Of a stretch of 64,000 nucleotides of DNA, positions 26,272-33,872 are shown piece by piece; position 1 is the stretch's first letter, and each line of letters starts with the position of its first letter. The position numbers and the translations under genes are program-made. The notes below the pieces were generated by a model. That model was not told the origin of the DNA, did no database searches, and saw nothing but the letters and a program-made list of their open reading frames with translations. Origin of the DNA: Aurantibacter_A sp965215845 (lineage in GTDB: Bacteria > Bacteroidota > Bacteroidia > Flavobacteriales > Flavobacteriaceae); contig CBDCEL010000004.1 in the NCBI GenBank assembly GCA_965215845.1, positions 1 through 64,000 of the forward strand, written 5' to 3'.

Positions 26272-27699
26272 ATGGATAAAAAATTACTTTATCTCTTTCT
26301 TTTCTTATTGGCTGGTTGCGGAAAAGGTGAAAAAAGTTCTCCCAATGTATTTTTTGCAGGGGAAATCGTAAACCCGACAAGTGATTATGTGGTTCTCTAT
26401 GAAGGGGAATGCGTAATCGACTCTGCCCAGTTGGATGAGCACAATCGTTTTGCTTTTAAATTGGATTCGATCAAAGACGGGCTATATCACTTCAATCATG
26501 CTCCCGAATATCAATATATATACCTAAAAAAAGGAGATAGTCTCGCCATTCGATTGAACACGGTTGCCTTTGACGAGTCACTCGTATTTTCTGGCAAGGG
26601 CGAAGAAATCAATAATTTTTTATTGGAACTATTTTTGACCGAGGAAGACGAACAATCGGAGATATATTCAAGTTATCGCCTTGCATCCGATGAATTTCTC
26701 GAGAAAATAAATTCACTGGCAGCAGAAAAATTGGAGCAATTGGCAAGCCTTAAACAAGAAAACGTACTGACCGAAAAAGAGATAAAAATTGCCGAAGCCA
26801 GCATTAACTACACCTATAATACCTTTAAGGAGAAATATCCCTTCATCCACCGAAAATATTCCAAGGACAAAAAAATCAAAAAACTTCCTGACAATTTTTA
26901 TGATTATCGCAAAGATTTAAGTTTCGATGATAGTGACCTTACCTATTTAAGGCCTTACTACAATTTCATGAACTACCATTTTGGCAATGTTTCCTTTATG
27001 ACCTGTTCGCATAAATGTCAGGTCGAGAATGACGTGGTGGGCAATAAGTTACATTTCAACAAACACAAATTAAAACTCATCGACAGTATTGTTCAAGAAA
27101 AAGAGCTGAAGGACAATTTATTCCGAAATGTTGCAATGGACTATCTACTTAAGAACAATGACATTGAGGAGAACAAAATATTTATAGATCAATTTCATAA
27201 ATTCTCGAACAACAACAAGCATATTGATGAAATCAATAGCCTATATCAAGGTGTGCTGAATATTCAACCCGGTAAAGATTTGCCTACGATCAATGTTCAA
27301 AATCTAGATGGGGAAATGATTTCATTGCAAGATATTTCAAAGGGGAAAAAGACGATATTCTACTTTTGGTCAGGCACCGAAAAGAGGCATTTCAATGAGT
27401 TGACCAAACGAATAAGTTCCCTTGGTGAAAGTAAGTCAGATTACGAATTGGTAGGCATAAACATACGAACCGAAGAGCCAATCTGGAAAGGCATGATCAA
27501 ATCGAACCAGCTCAATGCCGCGACCCAATTTCGTTCTACAAATTCCATGGAAATGAGAAGGGCTTTCATTATAGATAAGCTAAACAAATGCATTATTGCC
27601 GAAGATGGCAAGATTGTCAATGCCTTTTCAGATATTTTTTCCAATGCGGTAAGCAAGGAAATAAGGAACGGCACTGAAAGCCAAATTGCCAAAAACTAG
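26272..27699 (+). CDS. Thioredoxin-fold lipoprotein lacking the active-site cysteines
   Basis: A 475-residue lipoprotein with lipobox LAGC (Cys16). An N-terminal beta-rich region (DYVVLYEGECVIDSAQL, YIYLKKGDSLAIRL) resembles the DUF4369-like domain of Bacteroidota TlpA-type proteins. A long helical middle follows, then a C-terminal thioredoxin-like fold (PTINVQNLDGEMISLQDISKGKKTIFYFWS). Where TlpA proteins have WCxxC, this one reads WSGTEKRHF, so it cannot act as a disulfide reductase. Two cysteines in the middle (TCSHKC) form a separate CxxxC pair. It may bind or scaffold rather than catalyse. It is convergent with the transaldolase gene. Confidence 0.72.
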   Translation: MDKKLLYLFLFLLAGCGKGEKSSPNVFFAGEIVNPTSDYVVLYEGECVIDSAQLDEHNRFAFKLDSIKDGLYHFNHAPEYQYIYLKKGDSLAIRLNTVAFDESLVFSGKGEEINNFLLELFLTEEDEQSEIYSSYRLASDEFLEKINSLAAEKLEQLASLKQENVLTEKEIKIAEASINYTYNTFKEKYPFIHRKYSKDKKIKKLPDNFYDYRKDLSFDDSDLTYLRPYYNFMNYHFGNVSFMTCSHKCQVENDVVGNKLHFNKHKLKLIDSIVQEKELKDNLFRNVAMDYLLKNNDIEENKIFIDQFHKFSNNNKHIDEINSLYQGVLNIQPGKDLPTINVQNLDGEMISLQDISKGKKTIFYFWSGTEKRHFNELTKRISSLGESKSDYELVGINIRTEEPIWKGMIKSNQLNAATQFRSTNSMEMRRAFIIDKLNKCIIAEDGKIVNAFSDIFSNAVSKEIRNGTESQIAKN

Positions 27700-27720
27700 C
27701 CCCTTAAACAATTCTTTCCC

Positions 27721-28374
27721 TTAGTTTCCCTTCTTATAATCCGCCAAGAATTTCTCTAAGCCTATATCGGTCAACGGGTGCCTTAAAAGACCCTCTATTG
27801 AAGATAGAGGCCCTGTCATGACATCTGCGCCGACTTTCGCGCAATCAATGACGTGCATCGTATGTCGAATGGATGCGGCCAAAATCTGGGTCTCAAAAGC
27901 GTAGTTGTCATAAATATGTCGAATCTCGGCAATCAGATTCAGGCCATCGGTCGAAATATCATCTAAACGTCCGATAAATGGAGATACATAACTTGCCCCT
28001 GCCTTGGCTGCCAATAACGCTTGGCCGGGCGAGAATACCAAAGTGCAATTCGTTTTTATGCCATTGTCTGAGAAGTATTTAAGTGCCTTGACCCCATCTT
28101 TGATCATCGGTACCTTTACCACGATCTGCTCATGCAATTCCGATAGTTCCTCCCCTTCTTTTACCATCGCCTTGAACTCCGTTGCGATTACTTCGGCAGA
28201 AACATCCCCATCGACTATGTTGCAGATATCAACGTAGTGCTTTAGAATATTGTTCCTCCCCGTAATTCCTTCTTTGGCCATTAACGAGGGGTTGGTCGTA
28301 ACCCCATCAAGAACTCCCAATTCTTGGGCTTCACGAATTTGATCTAAATTGGCGGTATCGATAAAAAATTTCAT
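27721..28374 (-). CDS. Transaldolase, TalC/fructose-6-phosphate-aldolase-like
   Basis: The short (217-residue) class of transaldolase in the non-oxidative pentose phosphate pathway, a single TIM barrel. Landmarks: MKFFIDTANLDQIREA, GVTTNPSLMAKEG, VKVPM with the expected Schiff-base lysine, NCTLVFSPGQALLAAKAGASYVSPFIGRLDD and ILAASIRH. The length and TTNPSL/VKVP pattern place it in the TalC/FSA group; sequence alone does not separate transaldolase from fructose-6-phosphate aldolase activity, though transaldolase is usual for this group in Bacteroidota. Monocistronic by spacing. Confidence 0.9.
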   Translation of the reverse strand: MKFFIDTANLDQIREAQELGVLDGVTTNPSLMAKEGITGRNNILKHYVDICNIVDGDVSAEVIATEFKAMVKEGEELSELHEQIVVKVPMIKDGVKALKYFSDNGIKTNCTLVFSPGQALLAAKAGASYVSPFIGRLDDISTDGLNLIAEIRHIYDNYAFETQILAASIRHTMHVIDCAKVGADVMTGPLSSIEGLLRHPLTDIGLEKFLADYKKGN

Positions 28375-28442
28375 TTGTATTTTTTTGCGTGAATATTAAA
28401 GGTCCTTTTTCCCTGGAAGGGGATATCAGGAATGCGGCAAAA

Positions 28443-29249
28443 CTACAACTTATAATGGTTCATTAACAATTTCTCATAGAGTTTGTCGGGCAATATTCTC
28501 TTCAATGCCAATGAAAACCTTTGCATAGGTTCGCCGACCCGATAATGTACTTTCGGGGAACTCGATTTTATAATTTCAAACACCTTTTTGGCCACTTTGA
28601 TCGGGTCCTGACCTGATTCGACATGGGCATTCATGGTCTCAAGGCTTTGTTGGTATTTTGTATATGGCGAGGAAGCGGTCACCGGGACATGAAAACGTCC
28701 GCTTGCAATGTTCGTCGCAAAATCGCCCGGTGCCAAACAGCACACTTCAATACCAAAATCCTTTACCTCAATACGCAAAGCTTCGGTGGCCATTTCAAGC
28801 GCACCCTTGGTCGCCGAGTATATTCCTCGAAAAGGAAGCCCCATATATCCTGCGATCGAAGTAATATTGATAATAAGGCCCTTTCTTTGATTACGCATTT
28901 GGGGCAATACCGCTTTGGCAACACTCAGGGGGCCGTTAAAATTTGTGTCGAAAGCTTTCAGTATTTCTTCATTGGGGGTCTCTTCGATCGGTCCGGTAAT
29001 TCCAACACCTGCATTATTGACCAAAACGTCAATGCTCTCTTCCTTCGAAAGAACCTGTCGAACTGCATTTCTTATACTGGCGACCTCCCGAACGTCCATT
29101 TCGAGAAGTTCAAATTCCGTAAAGTCCGAGTGTTTTGATAAATTTCGAGTGGTTCCATAGACCTTGTATCCCTTCGATTTCAAAAACAGGCAAATGGCCT
29201 TTCCAATACCCGACGATCCACCCGTGACAAGAACAACTTTTTGCGACAT
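28443..29249 (-). CDS. Short-chain dehydrogenase/reductase
   Basis: A classical SDR of 268 residues. The nucleotide-binding motif TGGSSGIG is at 9-16, NNAGVG at 78-83, and the catalytic set Ser131, Tyr144 and Lys148 (IYSATKGA) is complete. TTRN following the second strand (33-36) suggests NADP(H) preference. The long C-terminal tail (MQRFSLALKRILPDKLYEKLLMNHYKL) resembles 17-beta-hydroxysteroid-dehydrogenase-like SDRs that act on lipophilic substrates, but the substrate is unknown. The ATG at 29249 is chosen over one four codons earlier because it places MSQKVVLVTGG correctly. It lies downstream of the SRP RNA gene on the same strand. Confidence 0.88.
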   Translation of the reverse strand: MSQKVVLVTGGSSGIGKAICLFLKSKGYKVYGTTRNLSKHSDFTEFELLEMDVREVASIRNAVRQVLSKEESIDVLVNNAGVGITGPIEETPNEEILKAFDTNFNGPLSVAKAVLPQMRNQRKGLIINITSIAGYMGLPFRGIYSATKGALEMATEALRIEVKDFGIEVCCLAPGDFATNIASGRFHVPVTASSPYTKYQQSLETMNAHVESGQDPIKVAKKVFEIIKSSSPKVHYRVGEPMQRFSLALKRILPDKLYEKLLMNHYKL

Positions 29250-29347
29250 ATACCCTTGCAAAATAACGAATTATATCATGTTGACGAAGTGGAAAAACTT
29301 TGGCGGGGCCACAGCTAAAAAAAGAGAAGGTGGCTATGACCAAAAAA

Positions 29348-29443
29348 CGGCAAGCTACCTACATCGCACCGCTACAACCATATACCCTTGCTGCGTTCCC
29401 ACCCTGGGGGATTCTATAGGAGCTGGTCGTGTAGGACTTGCCG
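29348..29443 (-). ncRNA. ffs: Small signal recognition particle RNA (4.5S type)
   Basis: On the minus strand a roughly 96-nt RNA can fold into one long hairpin. The ends CGGCAAGTCCTACA and TGTAGGTAGCTTGCCG pair, and the tip carries the SRP helix-8 motif (CAGGGTGGGAACGCAGCAAGG: GGAA tetraloop and the GCAGCA side), the binding site for Ffh. A run of six T follows the 3' end, as in an intrinsic terminator. The exact ends are inferred from base pairing. It fills an otherwise gene-free stretch of about 330 bp (29250-29577). Confidence 0.87.
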
Positions 29444-29577
29444 AACCGCAAATATACAACGAACAAAATGCAACTTCCAAACTCCCATCTTCTAAATTCA
29501 CCAAAACCCCGAAAGTGTATCAAACTACATATCCTTTATGAAGAATGGTTAACTTTGTAAGCCTAAATCAGTTTGAC

Positions 29578-30618
29578 ATGGCATTGACAAAATTTTTCAT
29601 TTCCCTGATGGTCCCCATTCTATTTTTGGCTTGTGGCGATGGCGGTTCAGACGGTCCATTGTTCAAGATCAATCTCGAAGGCGGGAAAAGTAAATTTCAA
29701 AAAAATCAGACTATTGTAGTCGGCATTGAGAATACAAAAGAAAAGGCCATAAGTAAGGTTGTTTACTCCATTGATGGTAAAGAGCTTCCGGTAAACAACA
29801 ACATCATTACCCTTAATGCACCCCGGTTGGGCAATAGGGTGCTTAAGGCCATGGTCAGTTATGACGGAGGCAGTGAGGAAATCACAAAAAATGTAAGGAT
29901 CCTCTCTGAGAATGCCCCTTCGATCTACACCTATGAAATAGTGAACACCTTTCCGCATGATAAGGAAGCTTACACCCAAGGCCTTGAATTCCATAATGAT
30001 ACACTCTACGAAAGTACCGGTCACAAAGGCACTTCATGGTTGCGCAAAGTTGACTTCAAAACGGGTAAGGTCTTAAGGCAAATCGATTTAGACGACACCT
30101 ATTTCGGTGAGGGCATTACCATAATGAACGATAAAATCTATCAACTTACTTGGAAGGCCAAAACGGGCTTCGTGTATGACCTGACCAAATTTGAAAAGAC
30201 CGATAGCTTTCAATATGGCGAGAGCCGAGAGGGATGGGGTCTTTGCAACGATGGCACCAAGATCTTCAAAAGTGATGGCACCGAGAAGATTTGGCATTTG
30301 AATCCAAATACCCTAATTGAAGAAGGTTATATAGAGACGGTCACCAACAAATCGGTTTTCAATAGGGCGAACGAGTTGGAGTATGTAGACGGAAAAATCT
30401 ATGCCAATGTATATCAGAAAGAAAGCATGATGATCATCGATGCCACAAGTGGGGCCATCGAGGGGGTAATCAACTTCGGCGGATTGAAAAGTAAAGTGAC
30501 CCAACATGATAAACTCGATGTCTTGAACGGGGTCGCCTATCATCCAACTCGCAAGACTTTCTTTGTCACTGGTAAAAATTGGGACAAGCTCTTTGAGGTG
30601 AAAATCTCAAAGAAATAG
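29578..30618 (+). CDS. Glutaminyl-peptide cyclotransferase, lipoprotein
   Basis: Converts N-terminal glutamine of exported proteins to pyroglutamate. The 346-residue protein is the beta-propeller (plant/bacterial, Glu_cyclase_2) type. Family blocks are FPHDKEAYTQGLEFH, LYESTGHKGTSWLRKVD, FGEGITIMNDKIYQLTWK, EGWGLCNDGTKIFKSDGT and LNGVAYHPTRKTFFVTGK. The lipobox FLAC (Cys19) makes it a lipoprotein, so it acts outside the cytoplasm. Start at ATG 29578, directly before the signal peptide. The next gene begins 2 nt after its stop. All six signal-peptidase-I-type exported proteins in this window have Gln at the predicted mature N-terminus, and would be natural substrates. Confidence 0.9.
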   Translation: MALTKFFISLMVPILFLACGDGGSDGPLFKINLEGGKSKFQKNQTIVVGIENTKEKAISKVVYSIDGKELPVNNNIITLNAPRLGNRVLKAMVSYDGGSEEITKNVRILSENAPSIYTYEIVNTFPHDKEAYTQGLEFHNDTLYESTGHKGTSWLRKVDFKTGKVLRQIDLDDTYFGEGITIMNDKIYQLTWKAKTGFVYDLTKFEKTDSFQYGESREGWGLCNDGTKIFKSDGTEKIWHLNPNTLIEEGYIETVTNKSVFNRANELEYVDGKIYANVYQKESMMIIDATSGAIEGVINFGGLKSKVTQHDKLDVLNGVAYHPTRKTFFVTGKNWDKLFEVKISKK

Positions 30619-30620
30619 AA

Positions 30621-31019
30621 ATGGGCAGTTACGAGAAAACACTGACCGTCAAGCATGACGACCTTGACGAATTGGCGCATGTAAACAACGTGCGATACGT
30701 ACAATGGATTCAAGATATTTCTAAAGAACACTGGCAAAGCAAAGCCCCAAAACAACTTCAAGATAAGGTTGTCTGGGTGGTCATGCGGCACGATATCGTT
30801 TACAAAAATGCGGCCAAACTAAACGACAAAATTCGCATCGGCACCTATATTGAAAAAAGCCATGGGGCTACCTCGGTTCGTGTCGTAGAAATGAAAGACG
30901 ACAAAACAAATGTGCTTTTGGTACGTTCAAGTACTGAATGGTGCTTGTTAAGCGCGAAGACCTTAAGACCTATGCGAATCCCCCGGGAAATTCACGAAAT
31001 TTTTTCAAAAGGCATATAG
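30621..31019 (+). CDS. Acyl-CoA thioesterase (4HBT/YbgC-like hotdog)
   Basis: A 132-residue hotdog-fold protein. The active-site region HDDLDELAHVNNVRYVQWIQD (starting near residue 11) is the 4HBT signature with catalytic Asp and His-Val-Asn-Asn. The GTYIEKSHGATSVRVVEM strand pair and the closing RPMRIP support the fold. Substrates of YbgC-like enzymes vary (short acyl-CoA, acyl-ACP); this one is not predictable. It starts 2 nt after the cyclotransferase stop, so the two are surely cotranscribed. Confidence 0.85.
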   Translation: MGSYEKTLTVKHDDLDELAHVNNVRYVQWIQDISKEHWQSKAPKQLQDKVVWVVMRHDIVYKNAAKLNDKIRIGTYIEKSHGATSVRVVEMKDDKTNVLLVRSSTEWCLLSAKTLRPMRIPREIHEIFSKGI

Positions 31020-31099
31020 CCATTGAGGGTGCCGAATCTGGGACCCGGTTTTTTCAACCTTGACCAGCCCCAAAACCCGAATTGGATAATCGATAAGAA

Positions 31100-32626
31100 A
31101 TGCGCCACTTTCTGTTTATCATACTGATTCTCGTCTTGATATTTTCAGGAATTTCTTGTAGTAAGAATTTCGAATATGGCCCCAGTTCAGGCAACTTGGA
31201 GTTTTCAAAAGACACTGTTTTTCTTGATACGGTTTTCAGCAATATAGGCAGCAGCACCTACCACCTTAAAGTTTATAATCCGACTCGTGACGATTTCGAG
31301 ATTCCGTCCATTCGACTTGGGCAGGGTGAACAGAGCGGCTATCGCCTGAATGTCGACGGGGTTGCCGGCAAGACCTTTAAGAATGTACCGATTCGAGCAC
31401 AAGACAGCATGTTTATTTTTATCGAGGTCACTTTCGACGGGTCGGCCATAGGTCAAAATGAATTTCTGTATACCGATAGATTGCTGTTCGATGTTGACGA
31501 TGATCAACAACATGTTGAACTGGTCACGTTGATCAAGGATGCCGTTTTTTTGTTTCCCAAGACAGATTCGGAGGGAATAAAGGAGACGATTTCCATTGGT
31601 TCGGATGGCGCAGGAAATGAAATTAAGGTCGATGGTTTCTATTTGAGCGATGGCCAATTGCAGTTCACCAATGAAAAACCTTATGTCATCTATGGCTATG
31701 CAGGGGTCGCCAACGGAAAGACCTTGACCATCGACGAGGGCGCCCGCGTACACTTTCATAAGGATTCTGGAATCTACGTCGCCGGTGGGGGTCGAATAGC
31801 GATTAACGGGGATGTAAGTGAGGACCTTACCCTCTTGGAAAAGGAGGTAATCTTCGAAGGAGACCGTCTTGAACCCGAGTTCGCCAATATTCCAGGTCAA
31901 TGGGGCACCATCTTGATCGATAGTGCCAGTACCGACAATGACATAAACCATCTGACCATTAGAAATGCGACCGTTGGCATATCTGTCAAAGGCGATGGAC
32001 TGTTGAACTCCCCTACCCTCAGTCTGAAAAACTCACAGATCCGCAACAGCCTATCCGTCAATCTATGGGCGAAATCGGCATCGATCACAGCTGAGAATCT
32101 GATTCTCGGCGGTGCCGGAGACATCTCTTTGTACCTAAATCTTGGAGGTGATTATAGCTTCAAGCATTGTACGATCGCCAACTATTGGATGCATGGGTTT
32201 CGAACAGGGAAAGCCCTACGTATTGATAATTTTGAAGGCAACAAGATGTTCGATCTTGACTCGGCTACCTTTGCCAACTGTATTGTTGACGGTTCGCAAT
32301 CCCGCGAATTGGAATTCTTCACGAACACCCCGGCCGCTTTCAACTTCTCCTTTACAAATTGCTTGATTTCCTTTGAAAAAAACGCACAATTCGAAAACGA
32401 TCCGTTATACGATTTTGAAAACCCCCAATTGTATCGCAACCCCTTCTTGAACGAACCGATCAACTTTGTCGACTCGTTTGGAGGTGATTTCGAATTGACT
32501 GCGTCTTCATTTGCCATCGATAAGGGCGACTTACAAATTGCTGCCCAAGTACCCCTGGACATATATGGACAGGATCGAAAAAATGCACCGGATATAGGGG
32601 CCATCGAATTCAAGGTCGAAAATTGA
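31100..32626 (+). CDS. Surface-type lipoprotein with probable right-handed beta-helix
   Basis: A 508-residue lipoprotein (lipobox SGISC, Cys20). Residues 30-150 look like a beta-sandwich (DTVFLDTVFSNIGSSTYHLKVYNP). Residues 190-420 show stacked short strands with Asn/Ile ladders (INHLTIRNATVGISV, SLKNSQIRNSLSVNLWAKSASITAENLILGGAGDISLYLNLG), typical of a parallel beta-helix such as pectate-lyase-like or polysaccharide-binding proteins. The C-terminus has DIYGQDRKNAPDIGAIE, a closing motif often seen in Bacteroidota beta-helix proteins. No catalytic residues can be assigned. A role in polysaccharide binding is only inferred. Confidence 0.65.
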   Translation: MRHFLFIILILVLIFSGISCSKNFEYGPSSGNLEFSKDTVFLDTVFSNIGSSTYHLKVYNPTRDDFEIPSIRLGQGEQSGYRLNVDGVAGKTFKNVPIRAQDSMFIFIEVTFDGSAIGQNEFLYTDRLLFDVDDDQQHVELVTLIKDAVFLFPKTDSEGIKETISIGSDGAGNEIKVDGFYLSDGQLQFTNEKPYVIYGYAGVANGKTLTIDEGARVHFHKDSGIYVAGGGRIAINGDVSEDLTLLEKEVIFEGDRLEPEFANIPGQWGTILIDSASTDNDINHLTIRNATVGISVKGDGLLNSPTLSLKNSQIRNSLSVNLWAKSASITAENLILGGAGDISLYLNLGGDYSFKHCTIANYWMHGFRTGKALRIDNFEGNKMFDLDSATFANCIVDGSQSRELEFFTNTPAAFNFSFTNCLISFEKNAQFENDPLYDFENPQLYRNPFLNEPINFVDSFGGDFELTASSFAIDKGDLQIAAQVPLDIYGQDRKNAPDIGAIEFKVEN

Positions 32627-32775
32627 CTTACCGAATAATTATGTGGTTTTGTCGGGTTTTTCTTCAAAATTCCTTCATTTTCAGCAAATTAGCCATGAAA
32701 ACCTTAGAAATTCTAAGGGAAATCTATAATCGACCAATCGATTCTATGATTAATTTGCGGCATAGACAATAGGCG

Positions 32776-33507
32776 ATGGAATACAAGTACTCCATTTTGG
32801 ATTCTGATGCTACCTCAGACCTACAACTGCAGCATTATTTGGCGGAATACGATGAGCTTTGTTTGATCTCAAATGCCAGAAACGGGGAAGAAGGTCTGAA
32901 CACCATTTTGAAACACAGCCCAGACCTTGTCTTTATACATTTGAACGACCGTTCCCAAGAATATTTCGACATGCTGGTCAAATTGCATCAATACCTAGAG
33001 CAGCTACCCGCATTTATAGGCATCTCGAAAACCAAGGGATACGCCTATGAGGCCATCAAAAACAATTTTTTCGACTACTGGTTGCTGCCCTTTGATGAAT
33101 TCAATATCAGAAAGACACTTCTCAAGCTCAGAAAAACGACGCCACAATCGGAGGTCTCGAAAACCATATGTTTGAAATCATATCGTGACTACCAATATCT
33201 CGATACCAACGACATTCTCTATCTAAGAGCTGACAACAACGCTACCGAATTCGTTCTGAAAGACGGTACAATAATCAATTCCTACAAAACCTTAAAGACC
33301 TATCAGGCGCAGCTCCCACATAATTTTATACGCGTACATCAAAGTTATATCCTGAATACCGATTACGTCTCGCGGATCAATTACGGTAAATCGATGTGCA
33401 CGTTGAAACTGCGAAAGTTACAATTGCCGTTCTCAAAATCATATCGCGAAAATGTTGATGACCTTAAAAAGGCACTTTCAAAAAACACCATTTCTGCGGT
33501 GAATTGA
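32776..33507 (+). CDS. LytTR-type DNA-binding regulator with degenerate receiver
   Basis: A 243-residue regulator. Residues 1-120 keep the receiver fold, but the phosphoacceptor position reads LVFIHLND, with His55 where Asp is expected, and the conserved Lys of the KP motif is replaced (WLLPFDEF). It probably is not activated by classical phosphotransfer. Residues 125-240 are a LytTR DNA-binding domain (DILYLRADNNATEFVL, FIRVHQSYILNTDYV, LPFSKSYRENVDDL). It is the first gene of a regulatory cluster with a small lipoprotein, a TPR kinase and its regulator. Confidence 0.85.
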   Translation: MEYKYSILDSDATSDLQLQHYLAEYDELCLISNARNGEEGLNTILKHSPDLVFIHLNDRSQEYFDMLVKLHQYLEQLPAFIGISKTKGYAYEAIKNNFFDYWLLPFDEFNIRKTLLKLRKTTPQSEVSKTICLKSYRDYQYLDTNDILYLRADNNATEFVLKDGTIINSYKTLKTYQAQLPHNFIRVHQSYILNTDYVSRINYGKSMCTLKLRKLQLPFSKSYRENVDDLKKALSKNTISAVN

Positions 33508-33646
33508 TTGAATTCTAATAGAATTTGCCTGCACACTCGCAAACCTTCTTCGATTACTATCAGATTTTTTCGGTCATGGCCCTGCTATACCCAAGATACT
33601 AGCTTTAACACTGTATAGTAATTAATAATCATCTAAAACAAAAATC

Positions 33647-33805
33647 ATGAAGAAGGTAGTATGCATTTTGGCCGTGGGTCTTATGACGTTGAGTTTATTC
33701 TCTTGTGATAAGAACAGTGCAAACAATGACGATATCTATGAGAATATTGACGTTTCAGCAAACGATAGTAATAATTCTAATGATTCTGGAAGCGGGGGGC
33801 AATAA
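33647..33805 (+). CDS. Small lipoprotein (52 aa)
   Basis: A 52-codon gene with a complete lipoprotein signal: Lys-rich start, hydrophobic core and lipobox SLFSC with Cys20. The mature part is 33 residues, acidic and rich in Asn, Ser and Asp (DKNSANNDDIYENIDVS), ending in GSGSGGQ-like glycine-rich sequence. I do not recognise a family. It sits between the LytTR regulator and the TPR histidine kinase, is followed by a good terminator, and has its own 140-bp upstream region. A signalling or sensor-partner role is possible but only suggested by position. Confidence 0.65.
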   Translation: MKKVVCILAVGLMTLSLFSCDKNSANNDDIYENIDVSANDSNNSNDSGSGGQ

Positions 33806-33824
33806 CAGAAAAACTCTTATACTC

Positions 33825-33858
33825 AAAAGCCTTAAATACTACGTTTAGGGCTTTTTTT
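33825..33858 (+). terminator. Intrinsic terminator after the small lipoprotein gene
   Basis: AAAGCCTTAAA and TTTAGGGCTTT pair with one wobble around a 7-nt loop, followed by a run of T. It lies 20 nt after the lipoprotein stop and 15 nt before the kinase start, so it probably ends or attenuates transcription into the kinase gene. Confidence 0.8.
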
Positions 33859-33872
33859 ATAACTTGTAAGGA

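Noticed and set aside
29164..29541. 125-codon plus-strand open frame across the SRP RNA region
   Set aside because: The folding of the minus strand with an SRP tip motif and T-tract explains the segment better than a protein; the frame overlaps the SDR start.
32695..32772. 25-codon mini-gene directly before the LytTR regulator
   Set aside because: No ribosome-binding or conservation evidence; the ATG belongs to a small hairpin (CCTTAG-N5-CTAAGG), and a similar ATGAAAACCTTA at 36671 suggests chance or a hairpin motif rather than a peptide.
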